This document shows, in pieces, positions 1-7,788 of a stretch of DNA of 64,000 nucleotides. This DNA comes from Rossellomorea marisflavi. GTDB lineage: Bacteria; Bacillota; Bacilli; Bacillales; Bacillaceae_B. The stretch spans positions 4,154,001 through 4,218,000 of the forward strand of contig NZ_CP081870.1 in assembly GCF_022170785.1 (NCBI RefSeq), in the 5' to 3' direction. The notes under the pieces were generated by a model. That model made no database searches and was not told the origin of the DNA. It saw only the letters and a list, made by a program, of their open reading frames with translations. The position numbers and the translations under genes are program-made. Each line of letters begins with the position of its first letter. Position 1 is the first letter of the stretch.

Positions 1-3
1 TGA

Positions 4-52
4 AAAAACCGCATTGATTTGCCTGATTGCAGACAAATCAATGCGGGTTTTA
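4..52 (-). terminator. Terminator after levB
   Basis: A hairpin of about 14 bp (CGCATTGATTTG pairing with CAAATCAATGCG) lies just downstream of the levB stop. Read on the minus strand it is followed by a run of T. It belongs to a repeated terminator module also found at 16225-16312. Confidence 0.85.
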
Positions 53-87
53 CCATGACTCAAACACGTTTGACCCAGTCTCTTCAT

Positions 88-1659
88 TTACTCGGCGGTT
101 TTGCCCATGTGATCGATCTTCACATTTTCAAACGTGGCGCTTCCCCCTTCGACAAATAAGGAAATCCCTTGATCATCGGGGCGTGGGAATACGAGATTCG
201 TATGCACGGTCCTGCCATTGTCCATGAAGAGTTCGACACTCGTCTTATCCACAAGGATCGTCATATGGACTTTTTGGTCAAAAGTCTTGTAGGGCGCTTT
301 GCTCTCAAGGAAATCCCCTTCTTCATCCGGTTGATCGGTCTTGGAGCGATTGACGAATGAATAGCCATCCCGTGGAGAAAAACCGACATCAACGTGGCGC
401 TCATCGTCTTCTGACTCTCTGAGGCGCATACCAATACGCTCCGCCTCTTCCCAGGAAATGTCGGCTTCAAGACGGAACGTTTCGCCGAGTGAGTCAAGCG
501 ACTCTCGCCCTTCCTCCACTGTCATATCCCCGAATTCTTCTGTAGAGGTGACCAGATCATCCAGGGCCGGAACAGGGTTGGACACAAGGGTATAACCTTC
601 TTCGTCATCCCCTTCCAGGCGGATTTCTCTGACAATGGAGTCCGTCCCGTTGAAATCATCATGCTCGATGGTAGGGGTGTTGTTCGCGTACGACCATTTG
701 TTCATCCACGCAAGTGCATAGCGCTTCTCCATCTTGTCTTCTGCCTCGCCGTCTTCGAATGTCACGGCCCCATACCAATCGAATCCGTAATCAAGCCACT
801 TCGGTTCTTCCTCGTCAGTTTCGAATGTATCACCATTGAATTCACCTGACCAGTAAGCATACGTATTCGGTTTACCGACGGATTCACCGTTGGCACTGAC
901 TCCGAGAACCCATTTCTCCGTTCCGTCCTCCGTCCGCATCCGGAAGAGATCTGGACACTCAAGGACACCGAGGTCCTCCGTTTGAAAATCCCCGGTGAAT
1001 GACCAGTCTTTCAAGTTGTCGGATTCATAGAATCCAACCTTTGATCCTTCTGCCATGAGCATCACCCATTTATTCCGTTCATCATCCCATACGACCTTCG
1101 GATCGCGGAAATCCTCTATTCCCGGGTTCTCAAGGACTGGGTCTTCACTGTGATTCTTGAACGTTTTCCCTCCGTCCGTGCTATACCAGAGATATTGCTC
1201 CTGCGCTCCGGTTTCTTTGGACGGCTGGGTCACGATGGCGATGAAGGCATCTTTCCCAAAACCAGCTTTATTCTCACGGTCTATGACCACTGAGCCGGAC
1301 CAGGGATCACCGTTATCATTGGTATACTTCGGAATGGCCACACCTTCATCCTTCCAGTGGACCAGGTCTTTCGAGACGGCATGACGCCATTCAGTACCGT
1401 TACCATCAGGGTAATCTTTGTTATAGAGATAGTAATAGTGATATTCACCTTTATAATAGATCGGTTTTTGAGGATCGTTTTTCCATTTGTCAGGGGTGGT
1501 GAAATGATAGGAAGAACGGTATGAGACCTCATTTCCGTCTTTTCCCGTCTCTTTCTTTTCACCGTCTTCTTTCGCATTGACCCAGAGGACGACGCCACCG
1601 ATGACAAGGATCAGGATGGCCACCAACACCCATATCCCCTTCTTTCCTATAGATTTCAT
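88..1659 (-). CDS. levB: Endolevanase, GH32 family (LevB-like)
   Basis: Predicted to hydrolyse levan (beta-2,6-fructan) outside the cell, as B. subtilis LevB (YveB) does. The 523-aa product starts with a basic segment and one hydrophobic stretch (about residues 8-27), a membrane anchor or uncleaved signal. GH32 catalytic motifs are in order: WKNDPQ (nucleophile Asp), FRDPK (transition-state Asp) and ECPD (acid/base Glu), followed by a C-terminal beta-sandwich. I chose the ATG at 1659 because AGGTGG lies about 11 nt upstream; the open frame extends to a GTG at 1674 without a better site. It lies downstream of sacB, as in B. subtilis, so one enzyme makes levan and the next degrades it. The sacB terminator and a ~290-bp gap suggest partial readthrough or a separate promoter. 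Confidence 0.9.
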   Translation of the reverse strand: MKSIGKKGIWVLVAILILVIGGVVLWVNAKEDGEKKETGKDGNEVSYRSSYHFTTPDKWKNDPQKPIYYKGEYHYYYLYNKDYPDGNGTEWRHAVSKDLVHWKDEGVAIPKYTNDNGDPWSGSVVIDRENKAGFGKDAFIAIVTQPSKETGAQEQYLWYSTDGGKTFKNHSEDPVLENPGIEDFRDPKVVWDDERNKWVMLMAEGSKVGFYESDNLKDWSFTGDFQTEDLGVLECPDLFRMRTEDGTEKWVLGVSANGESVGKPNTYAYWSGEFNGDTFETDEEEPKWLDYGFDWYGAVTFEDGEAEDKMEKRYALAWMNKWSYANNTPTIEHDDFNGTDSIVREIRLEGDDEEGYTLVSNPVPALDDLVTSTEEFGDMTVEEGRESLDSLGETFRLEADISWEEAERIGMRLRESEDDERHVDVGFSPRDGYSFVNRSKTDQPDEEGDFLESKAPYKTFDQKVHMTILVDKTSVELFMDNGRTVHTNLVFPRPDDQGISLFVEGGSATFENVKIDHMGKTAE

Positions 1660-1720
1660 TTTATTCTTCACCACCTGTTTATAGTTGGGTTGTCATTATT
1701 AACTAGATTACGGGCGTACA

Positions 1721-1918
1721 TCCCCGCCTCGCTGCGGGGCCTCACTCACTGCACAGATTCCTTCGAGTACATAAGGAGAGGGGAAGCTTACACCTGTTAG
1801 GAGATACGAGTGTAAGACAGTCAACTAGGTGCTGTGTAGTAACTCACTGTTGTTGATGGAAGGAATTTGACCTGTGCGTGACCGGGAGGCACCCCAGCGC
1901 AGCGGGGAAGCGCTGCGT
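1721..1918. repeat. GC-rich REP-like hairpins between levB and sacB
   Basis: The 315-bp gap between the two levan genes holds no gene. It contains two small GC-rich hairpins, CCCCGC/GCGGGG at 1722-1739 and CGCAGC/GCTGCG at 1898-1917, with clover-like G/C blocks that resemble fragments of the Bacillaceae palindromic repeats seen elsewhere in the window. Function unknown. Confidence 0.4.
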
Positions 1919-1926
1919 GCTAATAG

Positions 1927-1961
1927 AAAAAAGAAATGCCACTTGCTGACATTTCTTTTTT
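1927..1961 (-). terminator. Terminator after sacB
   Basis: The stem AGAAATG/CATTTCT is flanked by A and T runs (AAAAAA before, TTTTTT after), 14 bp after the sacB stop. It should end most sacB transcripts before levB. Confidence 0.85.
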
Positions 1962-1974
1962 CCTTTTTCAAAGG

Positions 1975-3435
1975 TTATTTCCCGTCGTACGTGATTTGAC
2001 CTTGCTCAAGCGTTCCATCTTTCACGACAGAAGATTTCTTGTTCTTGATATCAAGCAAGAAGGATGGAGCAAAGGTTGATTTGTGATCGGCAAAGTATCC
2101 GCGATTTGTCATGTAGCTGGTTACCACAAATTTGTCGGACTTTTCCTGAGGAATTACATAATGCGCGTAATTCCAAGTGATATCATTCGGATCAAGATCC
2201 TGGTGAAGGACGATTCCCGTTTTGTTCATCGGTTTGAATGGACCATCCAAGGAATTTGACACATACCCAAGCATGTAGATGTCTTCATCGTCAATGCCAT
2301 CGATCGTCATCTTGGAACCGCGAGCGCTTGTGAACAGATAGAATTTACCGTCTTTCTTAAAGATATTTGGACGTTCGATTTCATCTGTCACTGTGTTGGA
2401 AACAAGAAGAGGTTTCTTCTCTTTTTTGAATGTGTAATCATCGTTGATCTCGATGATTCCCATTGCACCGTTCGCAAGTTCAGCTGTTTCTTTTTTAGGG
2501 CTGTTTTGAAGGTTCTTAAGCTCGTCGCGGAAGAACTTCATGCTTTTGCCGTAGTATGCACGGTTGTAAAGATTGTCTTCACCTGAGTATCCGTATTCTG
2601 TACCAGTGTTGGCCTCGAATACAAGGTATTTATGACCTTTGTCTTCGATGTAGTGCGGGTCACGGAAGGTGTGGTTATTGTTGAAGTTGCGATCTTCGAA
2701 GGCTTTCTCTACGTTTTCGTAGGTTTTGCCGTCTCCGCCGTTGAAGATGGACTTGTGATCTTCAATTCCATCAACCTGCAAATCTTTGTCTCCTTTTTCA
2801 GAAACGTTGACTTGGGCAGTTGTCAATGTTTGGCGTCCGAAGAGCTCCTTGCTCTCATCGAAGTCTCCACGATTTGTGTAGAACAAACGGATTTCGCCGT
2901 CATCCGTGAACAAGGCAGAACCTGACCACTCTTCTAGTTGACCTGGAAGATATTTGTCGTCTGCTTTGTTTTTGTCTTCGTCATCGAAGACGCGTCCAGC
3001 GTTTTTCCATGCGTCGATGGAGTCATCGCCTGCTTTTTTATAGAACATATAGATGAATGTGTCGTTAGGGTTTTTCGGGTCACCGGCAAGACCGAAGACG
3101 ATCTGGTAGCCTTTGTATTCAGCTACAGTGCCATCAGCGTTTTGAAGTGGCCATGTGTCCCACACGTCCATTTTGATTTTATTGCCATTCTCATCGGTTT
3201 TTGTTGCGGATTCTACGTTTTTGATTGTGGAAGCATCAAAGGATGGGACAGTGAACTTGTCATCACCGTGCTGGTTGATCATATCCTTCATGTCTTGACG
3301 TGTGATCTGTGACGTGCCGTATGTTTCCTTGTATCCTTTTTCGTCAGCCCCGCCCTTGGCAGATGCAGATGTGAAGCTGCCTCCGAACAAGATGGCTGCA
3401 CTTAAAGAAACTGCTGCAAATTGACGAACGTTCAT
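1975..3435 (-). CDS. sacB: Levansucrase, GH68 family
   Basis: Secreted enzyme that transfers fructosyl units from sucrose to a growing levan chain. The 486-aa product is close to the 473 aa of B. subtilis SacB. It has a clear signal peptide (basic N-terminus, hydrophobic core to about residue 22, cleavage near ASA-KG). The GH68 triad is visible: VWDTWPLQ (nucleophile Asp, about residue 93), HTFRDPHY (stabiliser Asp) and DEIERPN (acid/base Glu), plus the WSGSALF motif. AGGAGGA sits 7-8 nt before the ATG. No SacY-type RAT/terminator leader is visible, unlike B. subtilis sacB, so control probably differs. Confidence 0.97.
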   Translation of the reverse strand: MNVRQFAAVSLSAAILFGGSFTSASAKGGADEKGYKETYGTSQITRQDMKDMINQHGDDKFTVPSFDASTIKNVESATKTDENGNKIKMDVWDTWPLQNADGTVAEYKGYQIVFGLAGDPKNPNDTFIYMFYKKAGDDSIDAWKNAGRVFDDEDKNKADDKYLPGQLEEWSGSALFTDDGEIRLFYTNRGDFDESKELFGRQTLTTAQVNVSEKGDKDLQVDGIEDHKSIFNGGDGKTYENVEKAFEDRNFNNNHTFRDPHYIEDKGHKYLVFEANTGTEYGYSGEDNLYNRAYYGKSMKFFRDELKNLQNSPKKETAELANGAMGIIEINDDYTFKKEKKPLLVSNTVTDEIERPNIFKKDGKFYLFTSARGSKMTIDGIDDEDIYMLGYVSNSLDGPFKPMNKTGIVLHQDLDPNDITWNYAHYVIPQEKSDKFVVTSYMTNRGYFADHKSTFAPSFLLDIKNKKSSVVKDGTLEQGQITYDGK

Positions 3436-3473
3436 TAAGTACTCCTCCTATGTGTGGTTATGATATGAATTCG

Positions 3474-3518
3474 GTAAGGGCTGGGGCGAATGCTCCGATG
3501 CCTTACAATTGAATTATA
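3474..3518 (-). promoter_or_regulatory. Possible sacB promoter and 5' stem-loop
   Basis: On the minus strand a TATAAT box (3513-3518) is followed within about 7 nt by a stem-loop (GTAAGG pairing with CCTTAC, 3474-3506), so the hairpin would sit at the very 5' end of the transcript. It has no T run, so it is not a terminator. No good -35 box is visible at 16-18 bp, which suggests an activator or a weak promoter. Confidence 0.4.
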
Positions 3519-3687
3519 GGAGGACGGGACTCTGGTGGATATGGCAGGGATTGATATAGATTTCGTCTTAAATTGATATGTGGGTCTATAGTCGCCTGAA
3601 AGATGGGGTTGCTTTCTCCAAGGCATGATTTTCTTCGTTATGATGATAGTAAACGGCTAAATACAGTGTCCGTTATTACATAAGTCC

Positions 3688-3739
3688 GTTCCTTTGCGCT
3701 GCAGGGATTTGCTTTCCGCGGGGGGCATGTCGAGCCTCC
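3688..3739. repeat. Left half of a REP-like repeat split by the IS110 element
   Basis: From GTTCCTTTGCGCTGCAGG to GAGCCTCC this matches the first half of the intact repeat at 5803-5923 with few changes. The match stops at 3739, which gives the left junction of the insertion. Confidence 0.85.
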
Positions 3740-4148
3740 CTCATGAAAATTCAGTAGTTCTTAGTATTCCTAGGTTTTTCTCAGGTTTTCGTAGGCGTTC
3801 AAAAGAGGCGACATGGCACATTTGAATAAATTCATCCATATTTAAATATATATGGAAACGCACTAAGCGTCTGAAGAAACCTGGCGTCTTTTTTCCATTA
3901 ATAGGTACTAATTTATGATCGCACTATTGGATCTCCACATACGACATGGCGGTGGACCCTCCCATTTCTCTCAGCGTCTATGCGCGTAAATTCCTTCGTT
4001 CGACCTGACCATGTGTGGTTGCCGGAAATGCTCCTCGGGTGGGTCTATGCCCTAATGCTTGGAATAGTGACCGGCTTATCCGTGCTTCTTTTGATTACCT
4101 AAGAAACCATCAAAAAACTAAGGGATATTGACTGCTGGACATCATACG
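3740..4148 (-). other. Long noncoding end of the IS110 element; candidate bridge-RNA region
   Basis: This 409-bp segment downstream of the transposase has no credible gene. Its length resembles the IS1111-type layout, in which the guide RNA lies after the transposase gene. At 4027-4037 it contains AATGCTCCTCG, identical to 5558-5568 at the right junction (4 bp of element end plus core and target). That is suggestive of a guide loop, but I did not fold the RNA and promoter and limits are unknown. Confidence 0.35.
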
Positions 4149-5432
4149 TTAAGCTGCCTGCACATCTCTCATATGAGGGATATCGCGAAGCATGCGTTCC
4201 TCACTAAACGCACACTTTCGTGTGCCTATGACAAATAAGACCTTAATCAGTTTACGTCCTAGTGCGACAAAAGACTGTTTCCCTTTAAGAGGATTCGTTC
4301 GTCTGTGTTTATAATACTGATGAAGAGCTTTAAAGGCGTCATTATGAAAAGTTAAAGGGCGGGCGACTTGATACAGAATGGAACGCAACCTTCGTCGCCC
4401 ACGCTTAGTAATGGTTGTTTTCCCTCGATGTGTGCCGGATTGGTTCATCATCAGATTCAGTCCTGCTAATTTAATAATCTGTCGTGGATCTTTATAATTT
4501 GATAAGTCACCAATCTCGGCGAAGAACCCAACAATGGTCATCGCTCCCACGCCATTGATCGCCATCATAAGATCTGCGCCAGGAACCGTAAGAACCAGTT
4601 CTTCAAGTTCTTCTTTCAGATTGTCCAGACGTTCGTTTAAGGCCTCATACTGATCAACGAGATAGCGAAGCTCTTCACGAGCCATGCGGAGACCTACGGT
4701 CATCCCAACACTGGAGTCAGCTACTTTCTTTAAGTGGCGCATACGCGCCACCCCTACATTTTTGGTCCCTAATGCCTTTACGTCGTATAGAAGTTCCTCT
4801 TCTGTCTTCTGTCGAATATCTGTTGGAAGATAGCCTAACTTCAGAAGCGCCATCGCCATCTTTCCATTCCACTTCTTAAACACCGTCAAGAATTCAGGGA
4901 AATACCGATCCAGAACGTTATGGATTTGTGCTTTGATGGAAGAGAGATCTTCTTGAATGATATCAAAGAGTTTCACGCCTTCACGTAACTCGGCATAGAT
5001 GCCTTCCGGCAAGGTAGGCTCATGATACCGCCCTGCTCGCATGACTTGAGCGATGACCTTCGCATCCTTTGTATCATTTTTGGTAGGCGAGTCATCATCC
5101 AGTTCTTTTGATTTCTTGACCTTCATCGGGTTTACCACCACAGGGCGCTCGCCCTGGGATTTCAAGAAGTAAGCTAGATTCATCCAATAATGTCCCGTAG
5201 GCTCCATCCCCAACATTAAGTTCGGACGGGATGTGTCCGCACTTAATTGTCGAGCCCACTCTAGTAACAATTGGAATCCTTCTAACGAATTCGGAAAAAC
5301 CAGACGCTTCGATAAGTCGATTCCTCGATCATCAATGGCCCTGGCGACGTGCTTGTGTTTGGCAATATCAATGCCGATGATTAAAGTCTGTTCATTAATT
5401 TGATTAAGTCGTTCATTTTGTGTAAAATCCAT
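4149..5432 (-). CDS. IS110-family transposase (DEDD recombinase)
   Basis: The 427-aa protein has the two-domain layout of IS110 recombinases. The N-terminal DEDD RuvC-like domain shows GIDIAKHKH, MEPTGHYW and NDTKDAKVIAQ. The C-terminal Transposase_20 domain shows INGVGAMTIVGF and QSGTHRGKTTITKRG, which carries the catalytic Ser. The frame is intact and full length, so the element could still be active. The family moves by bridge-RNA-guided recombination between circular donor and target DNA. There are no accessory genes. Confidence 0.95.
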   Translation of the reverse strand: MDFTQNERLNQINEQTLIIGIDIAKHKHVARAIDDRGIDLSKRLVFPNSLEGFQLLLEWARQLSADTSRPNLMLGMEPTGHYWMNLAYFLKSQGERPVVVNPMKVKKSKELDDDSPTKNDTKDAKVIAQVMRAGRYHEPTLPEGIYAELREGVKLFDIIQEDLSSIKAQIHNVLDRYFPEFLTVFKKWNGKMAMALLKLGYLPTDIRQKTEEELLYDVKALGTKNVGVARMRHLKKVADSSVGMTVGLRMAREELRYLVDQYEALNERLDNLKEELEELVLTVPGADLMMAINGVGAMTIVGFFAEIGDLSNYKDPRQIIKLAGLNLMMNQSGTHRGKTTITKRGRRRLRSILYQVARPLTFHNDAFKALHQYYKHRRTNPLKGKQSFVALGRKLIKVLFVIGTRKCAFSEERMLRDIPHMRDVQAA

Positions 5433-5561
5433 AGTTGAAGTCTCCCTTCGGTACTTAATTCGAGGTCATGCGCATGACACTCTCTATCGTACCAAGGGAG
5501 CTTTTTTTATGCACATCGCTAAAATCTCACTTTATCCTCATATTCTTTTATAACAGGAATG

Positions 5562-5634
5562 CTCCTCGTGCCTGCGGGGTCTCGATCATCCCCCTTTTCC
5601 GCAGGAGTCAAATCCCTTCCGCTCCAATCCACTC
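5562..5634. repeat. Right half of the REP-like repeat split by the IS110 element
   Basis: From CTCCTCGTGCCTGCGGGG to CTCCAATCCACTC this is nearly identical to the second half of the intact repeat at 5803-5923. It marks the right boundary of the insertion. Confidence 0.85.
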
Positions 5635-5802
5635 TTTGATATGGGAGTAGGATATATTTTCATAATGTAGCTATAAATGAGCGTCTCCAATACTTGAGTG
5701 TTGATAATGAAAGAGATAAGGCTTTTTCTCTTTAGCTACAAGGACCTTATCCGGATGATCGATCAAAAAAAACTTCACAAGGGGGAACTTAATAGGTAGT
5801 TC

Positions 5803-5923
5803 GTTCCTTTGCGCTGCAGGGATTTGCTTTCCGCGGGGAGCATGTAGAGCCTCCTCGTGCCTGCGGGGTCTCGAACATCCCCCTTTTCCGCAGGAGTCAA
5901 ATCCCTTCCGCTCCAATCCACTC
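5803..5923. repeat. Intact REP-like palindromic repeat
   Basis: A 121-bp unit with the blocks CTTTCCGCGGGG, GAGCCTCCTCG, CTGCGGGGTCTCG and CCGCAGGAGTC, which form imperfect stems. This layout recurs in many Bacillaceae genomes. It is the reference copy showing how the IS110 insertion split its neighbour. The 5635-5802 spacer holds nothing I recognise. Confidence 0.8.
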
Positions 5924-6004
5924 AATGCTATTGGACTTGGTGTGGTAATCGTTCATAAATTAGGTTAGAACGTCATTTCAGAAAAGACCGAAGGATGTGA
6001 TGTC

Positions 6005-6452
6005 ATGTTCCGAATTAGCACACCCCTCTCCACCGCACAGAGTGAAGTGCAGCGAAGGCCTCCCGACTCCTATGGGAATAGCGGGCAGGGTGAGACCCTG
6101 CAGGCAACGCCGAAGCGGCTCACCGCACGCCCCATGGAAAGCGGGTGGCCGCAGCGAAACGGAACGATCTCTTCTCCACCATAACCACATTACAAGATCA
6201 GGATGGCGATTCCCTGTTCCAAATCAGCACAGAATCCACTGCATTGCACAGAGTGAAGTGCAGCGGAGGCCTCCCGACTTCTATGGGAATAGCGGGCAAG
6301 GGGAGACCCTGCAGGCGCAGCCGAAGCGGCTCACCGGACACCCCATGGAAAGCGGGTGGCCGCAGCGAAACGGAACGATCTTGTCTTCACCACATACTCA
6401 TCACAAAAACAAGAGGGCGATATCTGTTTCAAATCAGCACACCCCTCTCCCA
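6005..6452. repeat. Tandem ~210-bp REP-like repeats (2.1 copies)
   Basis: Two copies with a period of about 210 bp (6005-6215 and 6216-6425) and the first ~27 bp of a third (6426-6452). Each contains GTGAAGTGCAGCG, CTATGGGAATAGCGGGCA, CCGAAGCGGCTCACCG and CATGGAAAGCGGGTGGCCG. Read on the minus strand this is the same block order as the 5803-5923 repeat but more diverged. Open frames across it are by-products of the repeat; I see no ribosome binding site or family match. Confidence 0.8.
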
Positions 6453-6494
6453 CACCTCGATTGCATGGAAATAGAACGAACATCCTCAAACCCA

Positions 6495-6523
6495 ATAAAA
6501 AAAGCACGGCTGATATGCCGTGC
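6495..6523 (-). terminator. Terminator of the yesMN-like operon
   Basis: A perfect 7-bp stem (GCACGGC/GCCGTGC, 6504-6523) sits two bases past the stop of the binding-protein gene. It is followed on the minus strand by TTTTTTTATT. Confidence 0.85.
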
Positions 6524-6525
6524 GT

Positions 6526-7788
6526 TCAAGGGGAAGGAGCCGCACAAGCCCCTTCATTCCAAGCCTCATCAAAACCTCTGAGTGCCTGCTCCCTCGTACT
6601 CTCTTTATTGATATATGCTTTCATGATCTCCCCAAATTCTTTCTTGATACAAGGAGAGAAAGAAGACCAATTGAACGTCCTGTTCTCGCTGATCAACGAA
6701 TGTGTCTCTTTACCCAGAGGACCGAGATCATTCACCGGCACGTTCTTGAACGCCGGAATGAACCGGAAGCGCTCCGTCATATACTCCTGTCCTTTTTCAG
6801 AAGACACCATCCACCGAAGGAAGCGTTTCGCTTCTTTCTTTTTGGTTTCCGACGATTGTTTATTGATCACCCAATAGCTCGGTACACCCGCAATCATCTT
6901 GGCGTCTCCCCTGTCATTGAGGGGAAGGGGGAAGATCCCCGTGGGCGCATCACCCATCAATGGCTCCACCCAGTTCCCCTGAAGGATCATGGCAGCCTTT
7001 CCTTCCTTGAAAAGGTCGACCTCCGTGTAGTAATCCGTTGTCGCTGGAGCTGTATTGCCATATCGGACCGTCAGATCGATGAGTGAGAATAGACGGTTGA
7101 ACTCTTCACTGTCGGAAAAATGAGTGCCCTTTTCATTCAGTGCCTTCACGAAGCCGGGACCTTCTTCGGCGAAGGCCACGCTCGTCAAGTGATGACCGAG
7201 CTTCCAATCTTCATAATATCCGTTGGCAAAGGGCGTGATCCCTTTAGATGAGAGCTTGCGGGCAGACGCTTCGAGTTCCGAGAACGTTTTCGGTGGTTCG
7301 GTGATGCCCGCTTCCTTGAAGAGTTCGCGGTTATAGACAACACCGAACCCTTCAATGCTCATGGGCTCCCCATATACTTTCCCGTCAAGGGTGATCCCAT
7401 CAAGCGTATGAGGGGAGGCTTCGTCCACCCACGGTTCATCCGATAAGTCTTCGAGATAACGGATCCATTCCTTCATCGCTTCATCCCCTATATTCGTGAA
7501 AATATCGGGGCCCTTTCCCGCAGTGAGTTTAGCGGTAATATCCGAGTAATCATCTGAAGCACCACCCACGGTCTCGACCTTGATCCTGACCCCGTGATGG
7601 GTTTCTTCATATTTTTTGGTCATCTCTTCAAATTCATTTGCGATTTCGACTTTCGGATTCCTCACGGTAAGGGTGACAGGTTTCTCATCCTTATGACTTT
7701 TCTGTTGATCATCACGTCCCCCGCATGCGGATAGGGCGATGGAGCTGACGATCAGGGTCGATAGCAGAACCGATATCGGTTTTTTCAT
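6526..7788 (-). CDS. Sugar-type ABC transporter substrate-binding lipoprotein
   Basis: A 420-aa family-1 extracellular solute-binding protein, membrane-anchored outside. The signal peptide ends in the lipobox LSACGG, so the mature protein starts at a lipidated Cys. The fold is indicated by the N-terminal beta-strand and PDIF motif, GFGVVYNRELF, and the helical C-terminal part, typical of oligosaccharide or sugar binders (MsmE/LplA type). It overlaps the response-regulator gene by 4 bp (ATGA), so it is the last gene of the operon. No permease or ATPase gene follows; a terminator does. It either works with a transporter encoded elsewhere or presents the ligand to the neighbouring sensor kinase. 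The ligand cannot be read from sequence. Confidence 0.9.
   Translation of the reverse strand: MKKPISVLLSTLIVSSIALSACGGRDDQQKSHKDEKPVTLTVRNPKVEIANEFEEMTKKYEETHHGVRIKVETVGGASDDYSDITAKLTAGKGPDIFTNIGDEAMKEWIRYLEDLSDEPWVDEASPHTLDGITLDGKVYGEPMSIEGFGVVYNRELFKEAGITEPPKTFSELEASARKLSSKGITPFANGYYEDWKLGHHLTSVAFAEEGPGFVKALNEKGTHFSDSEEFNRLFSLIDLTVRYGNTAPATTDYYTEVDLFKEGKAAMILQGNWVEPLMGDAPTGIFPLPLNDRGDAKMIAGVPSYWVINKQSSETKKKEAKRFLRWMVSSEKGQEYMTERFRFIPAFKNVPVNDLGPLGKETHSLISENRTFNWSSFSPCIKKEFGEIMKAYINKESTREQALRGFDEAWNEGACAAPSP

Larger units (their letters stand above)
3736..5565 (-). mobile_element. IS110-family insertion sequence in a REP-like repeat
   Basis: The boundaries come from comparing the split repeat (3688-3739 and 5562-5634) with the intact copy at 5803-5923. 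The halves overlap by CTCC, so the element is about 1.83 kb with a core of at most 4 bp that contains CT. One long gene (4149-5432) encodes the DEDD transposase, leaving about 130 bp upstream and about 410 bp downstream noncoding. No terminal inverted repeats are obvious, as usual for this family. IS110 elements are known to choose targets with a bridge RNA encoded in a noncoding end, and IS621 is known to use a REP element with a CT core. Confidence 0.85.

Noticed and set aside
3740-4148. A second transposase frame or passenger gene in the IS110 element
   Set aside because: No frame of useful length or start signal; the stretch is better read as a noncoding end.
5671-6190. Short minus-strand ORFs near the REP-like copies
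   Set aside because: They follow repeat boundaries, with no start signals and no recognisable domain.
5997-6877. Several overlapping ORFs across the 6005-6452 repeats and into the binding-protein gene
   Set aside because: They arise from GC-rich repeat sequence or are antisense to a solid gene, and lack ribosome binding sites and family motifs.
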